Positions 23,693 through 35,645 of a stretch of DNA of 64,000 nucleotides are shown one piece after another. The stretch lies in the NCBI RefSeq assembly GCF_905475395.1, contig NC_058339.1, positions 76,846,520 to 76,910,519 on the forward strand. Direction: 5' to 3'. Made by a program: the position numbers and the translations under genes. This DNA is from Chrysoperla carnea (taxonomy: Eukaryota > Arthropoda > Insecta > Neuroptera > Chrysopidae). The notes beneath the pieces were generated by a model. The model did not search any database and had not been told where the DNA came from. It saw only the letters and a list, made by a program, of their open reading frames with translations. Within the stretch, counting starts at the first letter, position 1. Each line of letters opens with the position of its first letter.

Positions 23693-24399
23693 ATATGCGT
23701 TTTTGTTAAAAGTAGCTCATTAAGACCGTTTATATGTACCTGGATTTCAAATTACAGAGTAAAAAAAATTATTGGGTAGAAATAAACGCGTTACTTGGTT
23801 TTTGGTTGTTGCTGTTCTTATAACAAGTAAATATTCCATGAGTGAACGATCTCAATACTTATTTCAAGAAAATAAGTATTTGATAGTTTTCAAATTAAAA
23901 TGTAGCAAGTAAAAATTTTCAATGTTAAGGTGTTTGTCTTCGTACAATATTGAAAAAATGTTGGGTACTAAATCATCAGGAATAGTATGTATGCATACAC
24001 ATGCTTAGTATACATACATAGTCAAAATAAGTATTCTTTTTAACTTTAATATACAAACGCGAGATATTCTCGTAGTCAAACTTCTGTATTATCGTATTAA
24101 GGTCTGTATCATAATAGACATCTCTTTTCAACTTTTATACTCTACATATAATTATTTTTGTTTAACAATAAATTTAAATAACTTTGAGTAATTATACCTC
24201 AAGAATGAAATGGTCAATAATTTTGATTTCTTTTTTTAAACTTTTAACTTAGAATAATTGTATGAATGTTCAGTTAGTTTTTTGAAAAAATCTTATATTT
24301 AGTTTTTTTTTTTCTAAAATTAAAAAAAAAACACACAAAAAATCGGACGGATCAAGCTAGTAAGAACATATTTCCTTACAACTAGTAATTTTTTTACAC
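23693..24399. other. AT-rich spacer, no gene seen
   Basis: No feature was identified. A T/A homopolymer-rich patch lies at about 24300-24345. Confidence 0.5.
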
Positions 24400-24590
24400 T
24401 GTAGCGTAAAGAGTGCCTTTAGGCCCCTCTTTTCTACTGTTATTTCTAGTCAGAAGGCCCTGCAATCGACGGAGACCTATACCTGCCCTCAAATCAATCA
24501 TTCTTTGTAAACCGTCAAGTGGTCTCATGCTGAAAATACCTTAAAGATCCATACGGATGAACTTTACTGAAGTAGATTCAGAAGGCATTT
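24400..24590 (-). other. Possible decayed exon or short open frame
   Basis: On the minus strand, ATG (about 24528) opens a 44-codon frame starting MRPLDGLQRMIDLRAGIGLR and ending at a TAA near 24395. It is less AT-biased than the flanks and is preceded by an acceptor-like TTTTCAG. I do not recognise the peptide. It could be part of a gene starting in the candidate leader exon at about 24862-25300, or chance. Confidence 0.2.
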
Positions 24591-24861
24591 TAACTTGAAT
24601 ACATTTTTGAATCAATATCCCAAATTTTCTTTTCCATACAAAACGATATAGTTTTTCCGAATATTTTTGAACGGCATTGTTAGTTTTAAATATTTTTTGA
24701 GTGATTTTTTAAACTAGAAATCAAAATTCTTAAAAATAACAAAAAAAAAATACGATAATTTTATTGAGAAATTAAGTAAATAAATTTTTTTTTACCAATA
24801 TAATTAAAAGTAAGCGATGTTATTTTAAATAATAATTAAAATTTAAATAAGTTTGACTTAC

Positions 24862-25320
24862 CAAGAAATTCAATTCAACTTTCCAATAAAAAAAATAAAA
24901 AACAGAAAAACTTTCAAAATAAAAAAAAAAATTAAAAATTAAAAAACACACAAAAAAATAATAAACTTAAAAACTAAATACAAATATTTGTTTTTCCAAA
25001 AAACTAAAAACTCAACAAAAAAAAAATCAAACAAACAAACAAAATAATATTTTCACACTAATTTTTCAATCAAAAATTCAACTTTTATTTAAAATTAATT
25101 TCATTGAATTTTAAATAACACACACTCTTTTTGCAATTACTACAAAAAGAAACAGAAACGGAACATTGTTAGATAATCAAAAACTATTGAAATATTTTAA
25201 AAAACGTGATGAATGAATTGAATACGCGACGCATACTGTTTGTCCACGATAAAATAATGAAGCGAAGAAAAGACGCCTGTTGCGCTGCGGAATGTCAACA
25301 TCTAAACCGCGCATATCCAT
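24862..25320 (-). other. Candidate 5'-UTR exon and promoter (minus strand)
   Basis: Transcribed from right to left, a CpG-containing segment (about 25200-25320, including GCGGTTTAGATGTTGACATT) is followed by a long T-rich leader-like stretch. It ends at a consensus donor, TTTCTTG|GTAAGTC (donor GT about 24861-24860). This composition is typical of insect non-coding first exons. No downstream coding exon was identified, so this is only suggestive. Confidence 0.25.
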
Positions 25321-25577
25321 AACAAATTGAAAACAAAATGTTTAACAATATTGTTGTATATACCTACTATACAGTATAGATGATGTGTGTTTGTTATATA
25401 CGTAGGTACATAACGTGTATATAACAAACCTATCCTAACAATTGTTGTAGGTATATACAGGCCCGTTCTATATAATTGATTGTAGAACCCTGAACTTCCT
25501 AAATGAGCTTATCAAGACGAACGAAAAAGCTTTTTATCAAATTTCGATCTGTGCCTTAATTTCCGATGTATTTATTG

Positions 25578-26112
25578 TTAAGGTAGTCCGGCTGTTTGAG
25601 CAAGTACGGTGAATGTTCATTTTTTTGCGGGAAATGATAGTTCAAAGTCCCTTGATCACAATCAACACAGTTTTGAAATCTTTCGGGGCAAAATTTTGAA
25701 TAATTTCATTTTAAAATTTTGATTTTTAACACAGTTCTTTATCGAAGAACTCACAATAATGTTAATTGTACAAAAATTAATCGGTGATTGAGCTTCAAAA
25801 AAGTTTTCATCATTTTCAAATTTATCACAGATTCTGTTCATGCAAACAAAAAGCATTACCTTACGCGTTCCAAAAAGAATACATAAAAAAACGTTGGATT
25901 TAACGCTCTTACGATTTTTTTAGAGCATTTTATTACATTTACGTCGTACACATTGCCTAGTTTACGATATTTTTAGAACATTTTATTACATTTAAGTCAT
26001 ACAAATTTCCTAATTTACGATATTTTTAGAGCATTTTATTACATACACGCCATACAAATTGCCTAGTTGACTAGTTGACTAGTCACGTGAAGGTCGAACC
26101 ACTTTAATTGAA
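25578..26112. mobile_element. TIR repeat family M3, copy 1, with internal tandem array
   Basis: The left end TTAAGGTAGTCCGGCTGTT mirrors the right end of copy 2 (complement TTTAAAGTAGTTCGGCTGTT). The body (25651-25930) matches 27638-27860, for example AATGTTAATTGTACAAAAAT and TTTATCACAGATTCTGTT. At about 25912-26068 a unit of about 53 bp, built around GAGCATTTTATTACATTTAC, is repeated three times; copy 2 has only one unit. Confidence 0.7.
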
Positions 26113-26178
26113 AGGTTGAAAAATTCATCCATGCATAGATCTCTGAAAATCAATATGTGTGGTACGCCTGCCACCGCC

Positions 26179-26640
26179 TTTAAGGATGTGTGAGCGTGTA
26201 AGATCAAATAATTTCAGATAAATAAAAAATAGTACTTATATTACACACCCAGGGAGCAAAAGTAAAGAATTTCTCAGATCTCATGTTCATTGTCAGCTTC
26301 GCCTCGGGCGACAAACATGAGATCTGAAACATTCTTTACCTGCTCCCGTGGTGTGTATACAATTTTTCTCTCCGACGGAGGCGGAAAGCGGCAACTTCGT
26401 TTTGCACAGTGGATAGAAAGTTGACACGGAGGTGAGAAAACTAATTTTTTTCAATTTTGATAGTAAATTATGTTCTAACTGGACGATATAAGACGAAAAG
26501 TAAGAATAAAATTATTCATATTTGGATATTTCGAAAACCAACGCAGATATCGAAAAATTTTATTCTCATTATTCGTCTACATTCATGAACTCATAATAAA
26601 ATTCGCCATCAAAGTTGAAAATAAGATAATTTCAACCCTC
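26179..26640 (-). repeat. Degraded MITE M2-like element with an internal hairpin
   Basis: The left end TTAAGGATGTGTGAGCG matches the M2 terminus. About 26435-26620 matches the palindromic core of M2 (AAGACGAAAAGTAAGAATAA; TATCGAAAAATTTTATTCTC). The other terminus is not recognisable. Confidence 0.5.
26243..26362. repeat. GC-richer inverted repeat (hairpin), arms about 50 bp
   Basis: ACACACCCAGGGAGCAAAAG and TCAGATCTCATGTTCATTGTC on the left pair with GACAAACATGAGATCTGA and CTGCTCCCGTGGTGTGTAT on the right. They enclose a loop of about 15 bases (AGCTTCGCCTCGGGC). It sits inside the degraded M2 element. Confidence 0.75.
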
Positions 26641-27637
26641 AATCTACCCTAAGGATTTATACTACTGGGCGAAACTGTCTAACAGAGTTACGCCTTAAAC
26701 GAGTCGTGTTTTTTGCATCTTTATTTTAAAACATGTGCAACTTCCAAGCTAGTATAAAACCATCAAGTCATCAAGTGAAAGTTATTCCATTTAATCAAAG
26801 CCTTCAAGATAACCACGCGTCAATATAATGTAAACTCATGTTAAATGTATCAAAAATAGCTTTAATTCATGTAGAGAAAAGAGCCTTACAATTTTTTAGG
26901 AAATCTAGAAAATTAATGTTTCAGGCAGTAATTATTGAGAGTTTCGATTTTACCGTATAAACTGATAGCACAATCTCAAGACGTCGATTTTTATAATAAT
27001 AAAAATTTTCTTATTTTTTTTATGTTCAATAGAAAAAAATTTACTAGGAAACCTGTAATTTTTTTAATAACCAAACAAAAAAAATTACATTTTTTACATT
27101 TTTTTTGAAAAACGGTTTAGATATTACCCCACGCAAAGTTTTATCTGTCAAGCTTAGGAGATATTTTTTACCGAACAGAAGCCATAATATTCAAAAAATT
27201 ACACAGGGTAATATTTTGAAAAGTTTACACTCTTATATGTGAAACGAACCCCTGTTTGACCATGACGAAGACTGATGAAAAGTAATAATTACTAAATACT
27301 ACATTTTCATTGCCCCTAGAAAAAAACGTGTTTTTTTTTCCATTCCGTTTTGAAATATAAGGATGAAAACTTTTTAGAAAATCATCCTGTATATTATAAT
27401 AGGATTATTAATACTTTACAGTTAATGTTCTACGTCATAATTAAATACCTATTAATAAAAATTCATTCTAAAATATTTTAATTTAGTGTAGTAATAAATT
27501 AATAAAACCTTGTTGAAAAACTGCTTAAGTCAATTTCATTGTCATTCTTATAAATAGTTGGGTAATACGACTTAAACATCTTCATTTTGTTGAAATCCAA
27601 ACCTACTACCTAAGTGTACCTACTTTAATGAATAAAG
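26641..27637. other. AT-rich spacer, no gene seen
   Basis: No coding segment was found. Confidence 0.5.
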
Positions 27638-27917
27638 TGATCACAATAAACACAGTTTTGGTGCCTCTTGCGGGACAAAATTTTGGAAGAACTCACAGTA
27701 ATGTTAATTGTACAAAAATTAATCGGAGAATGAGCTTCGAAAAAGTTTTCTTCATGAAGAAAATTTATCACAGATTCTGTTTATGCAAAAAAAACATTAC
27801 CTTACGGCGCTTTTCAAAAAAAAGAAAATAAAATGCTATGGTTTTTGACGGTTTTTCGATACTTTTAGAGTATTTTCTTACATTTACGTCACGTAACAGC
27901 CGAACTACTTTAAAGCT
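27638..27917. mobile_element. TIR repeat family M3, copy 2
   Basis: It aligns with 25651-26112: GATCACAATAAACACAGTTT, AATGTTAATTGTACAAAAAT, TTATCACAGATTCTGTTTAT and CTTACATTTACGTCACGTAA. The right end is AACAGCCGAACTACTTTAAA. The left terminus is missing or diverged. The 67- and 66-codon frames on opposite strands here are by-products of the repeat. Confidence 0.65.
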
Positions 27918-28348
27918 CCCAAAAAATAACAGTAATAAAATTATTAATTTCTCGAAATCGATTGACAAAGACTAAAAGAACCATTAATGAATACAATTTG
28001 AAAAGTTTAAAATGAAAAACTATTCTTTAAAAACCCCTACAAAAATTGTCTGATATAATTTTTTTGTAAATAAAATGATCAGAAAAAAAAGTTATAACGA
28101 CCAATCAAAAATTTTTTCTAAAATCGTCATCGATTTTCGCTTATACATGTATTATTTTTGGTTCTACGATTAAAAGTTACTCGATCAAAGTTGTAGAGAA
28201 TTTTATTTGCAACAAAAAATGTATGAATTTTTTTGTGACCCCCATAGTTTGTCAGATAAACCATAAAAACCATTTTTATCCCTTTTTCCAAGATGGCGGC
28301 CGTGTGATAAGAGTTGCAACCCCACAAACTTGGATTAAACTTTACAGT
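27918..28348. other. Spacer with a YY1/Pho-like motif
   Basis: No gene. CCAAGATGGCGGCCG at 28289-28303 matches the extended YY1/Pleiohomeotic consensus (AAGATGGCGGC). A single match in intergenic repeat-rich DNA is weak evidence of function. Confidence 0.35.
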
Positions 28349-28550
28349 CCCTGGTGGAAAAAATATTTGAAAAAAGAATAAGTCTTAATAAGTCTTAGGA
28401 AACTCTGAAAAAATCTTAGAAACTTTAAAAAAGTATTAAGAACTCGGAATAACTCTGAATTAGACTAGTCCGAAAACGTTAAGAAATTCAAAGTTCCTAA
28501 GAATTTTTCAGAATTTGTTATTCTTTCTTCAAATATTTTTTCCACCAGGG
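28349..28550. mobile_element. Short MITE with about 33-bp TIRs
   Basis: CCCTGGTGGAAAAAATATTT with GAAAAAAGAATAA at the left is inverted at the right as TTATTCTTTCTTC with AAATATTTTTTCCACCAGGG. The roughly 140-bp interior is itself weakly palindromic (AAGTCTTAGGAAACTCTGAA / TTCCTAAGAATTTTTCAGAA). No target duplication was identified. Confidence 0.75.
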
Positions 28551-29393
28551 GTAACACATTCTTGATATTAACCCCAAATGTGATTTTTCAATGGACTAAC
28601 CAACCTTAGTTTGAAATTTTTTTTTTTCGTAAGCTCGATATAGGTATCTATCTTAATATAAACATGTGCAAGCAACTACATAGTCGTTATATATTTTGTT
28701 TTAATCTTTAAATTAACTAATTTCTATGAAATATTTAAATCAATATCTACAAAATCAATTGTCAAATCGTAAAATCGTAAAATCAATATTATTTTCGTAC
28801 GTAAGTTCAAAATATTCGGTATATTCCAAATTTGTGAGCTTTAATATTTGTAATAACTTTTTCCTATTACTACTATAGTATACGACTCTTTTTAAAGGAA
28901 AATTTATGTGCTATTTAATTTTAAAATTAAATAATAAAACTGTTTAAAATTTGATTTATTTCATTCATATTTTAAAATTAAAAAGAAAATCACGTGATCA
29001 ATTTTTTTTTAAATAAAAATCTAATATTAAAACTAAGATAAAGTCTTTCCAGAATAACTGAATTTTACTGATAATATTTATTATGGCTGAAAGTAAATTG
29101 GAGAGTTTTATTTTATAATAAATATCGAGGAAAGAAAACAAACAAATTTTCTTATATGAAATTTTAATTTGAAAAAATTGGATATTTAAAGACTATTACA
29201 TCAACTTGCGAAGTTTCGAATACTCATTCAGACTTTTTGAAGCTCCCAGAATTATTTATCAAACGTTATTTAATATAAAATATAAATAACGTTAATTGAA
29301 GTTAAAAAGTGCCCAATTTACTTCCCATTTTTCGTAATATATGACCTTTTCTTAATGTTATGGAAAATCACTTTTGATAATAATATTATTATA
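28551..29393. other. AT-rich spacer, no gene seen
   Basis: No feature was identified up to the hAT target duplication at 29394-29401. Confidence 0.5.
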
Positions 29394-29596
29394 AATATCC
29401 CCAGGGCCGGATTTAAATTTCTGCCGCCCTGGGGCGCTGAAAAAAATGCCGCCCTATGACTGAAATTTTATTTTAATAGTTTTGATATCTTATTTAAAAA
29501 AATTAGAATAACTAATTAATTGCAGAAAATTTATTATGTATTACATATTATTTATTACTGTTCTTTTAAATCTTATATATTTAAACGAGCAATTCT

Positions 29597-29899
<303 letters not shown>

Positions 29900-30035
29900 A
29901 CGATCTTGGAAATGGCTCCAACGATTTTCATGAAAATGAGTATGTAGGGGTTTTTTGGGGCGATAAGTCGATCTAGCAAGGTTCATTTTTAAAAAACGTC
30001 GTTTTATCCGTCTTTTCATGAAAAACTGAAATCGG

Positions 30036-30151
30036 CAATGCAAATTATAACTCTTCCTGACATCTATTGGTGTATATCGTAGTTAATGAAATACAATGCA
30101 AATTATAACTCTTCCTGACATCTATTGGTGTATATCGTAGTTAATGAAATA
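30036..30151 (+). repeat. 58-bp perfect tandem duplication
   Basis: CAATGCAAATTATAACTCTT through GTATATCGTAGTTAATGAAA is repeated head to tail (30036-30093, 30094-30151). The single-copy version is in the related element at 11051. Confidence 0.9.
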
Positions 30152-30713
30152 AAATACATTACCGGGACATTCAAATTGGTATTTGTGTGGAGACATTTAA
30201 AACGGTCTTCTATTAGTGATAAAATTTGTGTCTTTTTAAGAATACCGAGGAAAGCTCGGTCATCCAGATATTTTAAATTAATTAGTGTTATTGGATAATT
30301 CTCCAATTTTAGGAAAATTCTTTGATCAATTAAAGTTTCTGTTATCAAAAAGACATAGATAATTTGAAAATATTTTTAATTCTTCAAAAAAACTATATTT
30401 CTGGAATTTATCAATTCCAGAAAATAAAAATATCAAATTTTATTTTTGCAAACCTTTATGGAAATAAATTAATTAAACTATTTTAATAGTTTTCACTTAA
30501 ATTTCCTATATTATAATATACAAAATTTTGATTTGATACATAATGCATAAATTATATTTCTTGAAAAATAAAATGTTTATTTAAAAGAATTAGTTAATTA
30601 TATATTGTATTGAAAATATTTTTTCACTTTCCAAATTTTGCCGCCCTAGAAAATTTGCCGCCCTGGGCACTAGCCCCGACCGCCCCTAGTGTAAATCCAC
30701 CACTGAATATCCC

Positions 30714-32136
30714 GTGAATGTGGTCTGTTTTAAAAATAAAAATTTGCTAAATATTATTCAAAAATGTGTTAATTTTATCTAAAAATTTCAAACTTAATAA
30801 ATTTCTTATCTTAAGTTCATGCCCTCAACTACAAAAAAGTAAAAATTTAAGTCTATTTATAATATTTAAAGACTTTAATTTATACCGCAAAAATCGAAGT
30901 CCGTTTTTAAACTACTTGCGATAATTTTTATATTTTATAGAAGTTACTAGCCATCTATTATTTAAAAGCTGAACTATTCAAGGATATCACAATTGTTTAG
31001 AAAATTTTTAACGAAGCTTGCATTTACATTTTCATCTTCACCAAATAATATTTGCTGCCTTGAATCAAAAAATAGTTTCCTGTTTCCATTTTTAACATTA
31101 TACTTTTTCTTTTTAAGTATTGTTATACTTTTAAAGTCGAGACCAAATGTTAATAGCACCAGGTGTCGCTTGGAAAAATGAAAATCTCGAGGTCGTGATT
31201 TGCGTACAAATAACTTTTATTGATAACAATGATAATTTTAATGTGTTTATTTCAGGTGTTTACACAAATTTGGGTACAATTATATTATCTGACCAAAGTA
31301 TCTTAAATGCGCAATTAGAATTCAGTTTGTGATATTTGATAATTGCTTAAAAACATCCGGTGTATGTTCAATTGCACTTTTCTTCCAAAACAGCCAAATT
31401 ACTTAAATGTTTACCTAGATAGAACACCCATGGAATAAACGTAGAAAAATAATCATTTTTTTATTCGAGGCGGCGAATATCTTTATCATTCACTATAAAG
31501 ATGTTGCAAACTACAGTTTGCAAAATCCATGAAGAAAGACTCATAGCTAGATGACAAACGAGACAATAAAAATTTCTTCTAAATCCTCTGCTCTGTGATA
31601 GTGATTATAATGAAGTTATAATAAAAATCACGAAAGACATGAAACGAATGAATCACTGCACCAAGTTTACGTGGATGTAATACCTATTGCCTATATCGTT
31701 TAAACATTTTTAAAAACCTTTATTGCAAAGAAATTTTAAAAGCTTCTCAATATCTTCAGTGATTTTTGCTAAATGCATATATCCAAAAGAAGCAGGTTAA
31801 GATTTTCTTTAACTAATTTTTAAGTGAATGCCACACTAAAAAGACTGAGAAACAGCTTGACCTAAGATGTAAAAAAGTTAAAATAAACTTTTAACGTTAT
31901 TTAAAATATTTTTATTAAATTAAACATAAAACATTTAAAAATAAACATATATAATATTAATAATAAACATATTATGCACACAAAACAATATGGCGTCAAA
32001 CCATATTGGTCAGATTTCAAGGATTTACAATATTCTTTGGTAAATTCTATAAATTAACATTAAGATTACGACTCCGATAAGGTTGGACCACAATAACTTT
32101 TGACAAATATATATAATTTTTGGAATGACAAAATAT
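30714..32136. other. AT-rich intergenic DNA, no gene seen
   Basis: Overlapping 61-62-codon frames on both strands at 30974-31332 have no recognisable domain. The last part, about 31880-32136, is probably the 3' untranslated region of the minus-strand gene that follows; an A/T-rich AATAAAA-like signal reads on the minus strand at about 31904-31911. Confidence 0.5.
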
Positions 32137-32809
32137 TTAAGATTTCCATTCTTCGGGTGTTAATTCATCTAATCGTCGTTCAAGAAAAGCAACTTTTGAC
32201 GATAATGCAGTAATTGCACGTTCATTTTGAATTTCTCTGCGTAAACGAACTTGTGGTATCAATGATTCCATTTTTGATAAACGTTTATTCATAGAATAGA
32301 TTTTTGATTTGACTGCTTCCACGTATATTGAATGTAAATGTGATCTATTTCGAGCTGGTACTAAAACATTTGTAATTAAAATTCGAAAAAAAGCAATTTT
32401 TGAACAGTTAAAAACTCACAATTTTGATGAATACGGGTTACTTCAACATTAAAATTTCTAAAAAAACATATAATCTTTTCATTCTTCGAAAAATAATTTG
32501 CTCAAATTACTTACGAATTTATATTTGGATCTAATAATGCAGAAATTGGCACTAATGTATTGTCTTGTAATCGTAATTTAACTACGTTCGAATTATTTTC
32601 TTGTAAATTTAATAGATTATTAATTTCCAACAAAATATCTTCCGCAGAAACATCCGAGTTTATTTGTAAGTTTGCTACTTCTGTTTCTGGTTTATCTACA
32701 AACGTAATAAAATTTATTTCGAAATTCGATTTTAATTAACTAAAAATTAAAATTTACCATTTAAATCAAAACGTTTTATGTTTAAAGTTATATTATGTTC
32801 AATCTCCAT
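32137..32809 (-). CDS. 164-aa protein with beta-rich N-terminus and coiled-coil C-terminus, four exons, unrecognised
   Basis: The joined coding exons on the minus strand are 32809-32758, 32695-32515, 32457-32420 and 32360-32137, ending in TAA. All three introns (62, 57 and 59 nt) start GT and end AG: donors GTAAAT, GTAAGT and GTGAGT, acceptors TTTGTAG, TTTTTAG and TTTTTAG. The frame closes exactly at 495 nt. The start is the first ATG, in the context AAAATAATGG. Residues 1-90 look like alternating strands and a helix (VKLRLQDNTLVPISALLDPN), a possible ubiquitin-like fold. Residues 95-164 are charged and helical, predicted coiled coil (KRLSKMESLIPQ, KVAFLERRLDELTPEEWKS). There is no signal peptide or membrane segment. 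I do not recognise the family. It lies head to head with the inositol monophosphatase gene, 1.15 kb away. The tight introns and preserved frame make it a real gene; its function is unknown. Confidence 0.8.
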
Positions 32810-33955
32810 TATTTTTTTTTTGTTTACTTGAAACTGCTGAAAATTTACTGTACTAAAAACATCGGGTGGAAATCTACTGAAAATCACTAGACATGTCAAA
32901 AACTTCCTAACAAAACCAAAAACCCTAATAGACTACATGACAGCATTGTTAAAATGTTGGTAGCACTGTAAAATTTTCATGATTTTTCCTTCAAATTTTT
33001 AAGGGCTGTGTGTAAAAAATACATTTTAAATCTTAAATACGAGATATAGGGAGAACAATTGTGAAAGAATCTTTAGGTGAAAATTATTAAAATTAAAAAA
33101 AATAAAAGTATCATATGAGAAATGATATAAACTTGACTCTCAAAATACTTCGTTTCAGAGATTCGATATGTCGAAAACTAAGCGAGATCTCATTATCAAA
33201 ATAATTTTCTATTAACCCCAATCATTCGGCAAAAATCTACATTTGTGGAATTATTTTGTAAACAGTCTAAAATGACACAAGATTATTGAATTTTAAAAAC
33301 AATTTCATGAAGCTAAAAATATTACGATTATAATTTACTGAGATAAACAAATAATCTTCCTATTTTGAATTTTTTTATAAAATCTACGTCATCTATTTAT
33401 TTATTTCTTACTAATATTCAAAATCATCTTCCTTAAACTAGTACTTAATTTACCCTCAATTAGATTACACTTAAATTTTTCCGGAAAAATTCTCAAGGTA
33501 AGCTATTAAATCAAATGAAAACATTTCAATTGATATTATCCTCGGATCTAGTATTTTTCCATAAATTAATATCTTTGAATAAATTTAAGTATATAAACAA
33601 AACAATTAAAACTTTCCATTCCTGTCGTTTGTTGAATTTATTCTCTTCGATATTTAGGTATCTTAAATTTTTTGACCCTTAAAATGTTTGTTTTTAAACA
33701 TTTGTATCTGGTTCGAAGTAAATTCATGCGGTTTTCACCTAATTATGAAATCCGATTCGATTTTAATATGATACCGGTATTTTTATTATTTTATAAACAA
33801 AACTATTCTAGAAATACTTTAATTGAATTCATTTAGTCAATACACCAATAAGGTGCTAGCGACTTATTTTTATTTCATATATAATCGAATAGAGTTTATA
33901 ATCTTTGTCACATTCATTTACTCGTGGTTACAGAAAGGAAATCTACAGAAAAATA
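32810..33955. promoter_or_regulatory. Divergent intergenic region (candidate shared promoter region)
   Basis: This 1.15-kb stretch separates two oppositely transcribed genes, so both promoters and 5' untranslated regions should lie in it. No clear TATA or DPE element could be assigned. The sequence is otherwise AT-rich and non-coding. Confidence 0.4.
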
Positions 33956-35388
33956 ATGGCTGACGAATTGGATAATTACTACGAAACAATTTTAGAATTA
34001 ACAAAACAAGCTGGAAAGGTAAATATTAAATTTGCTGTTAATCAATAGTGAATACATAAAAGCGTTGAATAGGAAACTGGAAAACTTTAAAAATTTTTGA
34101 ATTTGGTTTTCAGTTAGTTCGAGATCGTTTAACAAATAAAAAAAATGTCGAAGAAAAAGATGCCGATATCGATTTAGTTACCGAAACTGACAAAGAAGTT
34201 GAAGAACTATTAATAAAAAGTTTAGCAAAAAAATATCCTAGTCATAAATTTATTGGCGAAGAAACAGCAGCAAGTGGTAAAAAACAAGAATTAACTGCCG
34301 ATCCAACATGGATTATTGATCCTGTAGATGGAACAATGAATTTTGTTCATGGATTTCCACATTGTTGTATTTGTATTGGATTGTATATAAATTTTGAACC
34401 TGAAATTGGTATTATTTATAATCCATCGTTAGAACAATTATTTACATCTCGTAAGGGTAAAGGGGCTTATTTGAATGGAAAACGGATTTCTGTTTCGGGA
34501 CAAACAGAATTGAACAAAGCATTGATAATGGTTGAAAGTGGAACCAGCCGTGATGAAGAGAAAATGCGTGTTTTTAAGGCGAATCAAGATAAATTAATTC
34601 CATTAATTCATGGATATAGAACTTTAGGTAATTATGATTCAGATTCATTAAGGCTTAGACCTCCTTTCATTCCTGAAATTTCAGTGAAGAGTCTGACTCC
34701 CTAGCTTTAATAGTATTAAAGGATTCCCATAGGGCAGGATATTTTAAGCCAAAAACCAAAATAATTGCAAATTTTATAGAGATGAATTTCTCTTCTGAAG
34801 ATCAAAAATAATTTAGTAGTTGAAGTAAGTGAATCACATTTTAGAGAATTTATTTTGTCCTAGGCTTGAGATCCAATTCAGATCCTTTATTCAGTAATTG
34901 GCCTGGACGACATACTCGAAATTGAGATTTTACAGCTGGCACAATGTTACTTCGATTTCGTATTCTGAGTCAGTTTAAGTAGGTTAAAGCTTAAATAAAA
35001 GCTCTTTTATTATACATTTATTGCTCTAATAATCCAATTGTCACCAAACATTATGAAATCAATTTCAGCTTTGATGTCTTAAATTTTATTATCCTTGAAA
35101 CATTAATCATTTTCAAAATTTTGATTTTGAACAGGTTCAGCTGGTTTGGATATGGCTATGGTGGCTCTAGGATGTGCCGATGCATACTTTGAATTTGGAC
35201 CACATGCATGGGATTTTGCAGCGGGTACGCTTTTAATACGTGAAGCTGGAGGTGTTGTGATTGATCCAAGTGGTGGACCTTTCGATGTACTATCTAGACG
35301 ATGTCTGGCAGCAAGTAGTCAAGAATTAGCTGATGCAATAATTAAAGAAATTGTTCAACTATATCCAAAACCAAGAGATGATGAATAA
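33956..35388 (+). CDS. IMPA1: Inositol-1-monophosphatase (IMPase), three exons, 276 aa
   Basis: The enzyme hydrolyses inositol monophosphates to free inositol in the cytosol, feeding phosphoinositide signalling; it is Mg-dependent and lithium-sensitive in known members. Exons are 33956-34018, 34114-34627 and 35135-35388, joined at GT-AG introns of 95 and 507 nt, and the frame closes at TAA. Length matches the family (human 277 aa). The signature motifs are intact: GEET (E70), [15 protein letters not shown] (D90, D93, T95) and [16 protein letters not shown] (D219), which together supply the three metal sites. The C-terminal [15 protein letters not shown] is also typical. The second intron interrupts a Gly codon after HGYRTL. 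The ATG context (AAATAATGG) is reasonable and gives [11 protein letters not shown] 122-codon frame reading past 34627 into the intron is an artefact. The subfamily (IMPA1 rather than IMPA2) is inferred from length and motifs. Confidence 0.95.
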
Positions 35389-35645
35389 ATTATTGTGCCA
35401 TTCCATAAGAAGAGTATTTTATTATCTGTTAGTATATTTGATCTCTAAAATGTGGACTTGATAATTTATTTTACTCCGAATTTTTATTGTTTAATTTAAA
35501 GAACAAAATACTTAATTATGAATTAGAAAATATTATATCGTTTATCTATTGTGTTCTTAAAGTTTTATTAAATATTTATTACTAGTAGAAATTCATTTTC
35601 ATTCCTTTTTACCCATAATAATTCCCCTTTCATTTCTAAATCAAT
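35389..35645 (+). other. 3' untranslated region of the IMPase gene and spacer
   Basis: AATAAA overlaps the stop codon region (35385-35390). TTTTATTAAATA at about 35564 is a weaker signal. The hAT element starts at 35646, after its 8-bp target duplication (35638-35645). Confidence 0.5.

Noticed and set aside
25912-26068. CRISPR-like regular repeats
   Set aside because: The units are directly adjacent with no unique spacers, and the genome is eukaryotic; it is an ordinary tandem expansion.
32810-33955. A specific TATA box or initiator for IMPase
   Set aside because: TATA-like strings are everywhere in this AT-rich DNA, so none can be singled out.
34628-34704. C-terminal extension of the IMPase second exon (frame continues to 34704)
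   Set aside because: The GT at 34628 and the acceptor at 35133-35134 restore the conserved [19 protein letters not shown] sequence; reading through would lose the third metal site.
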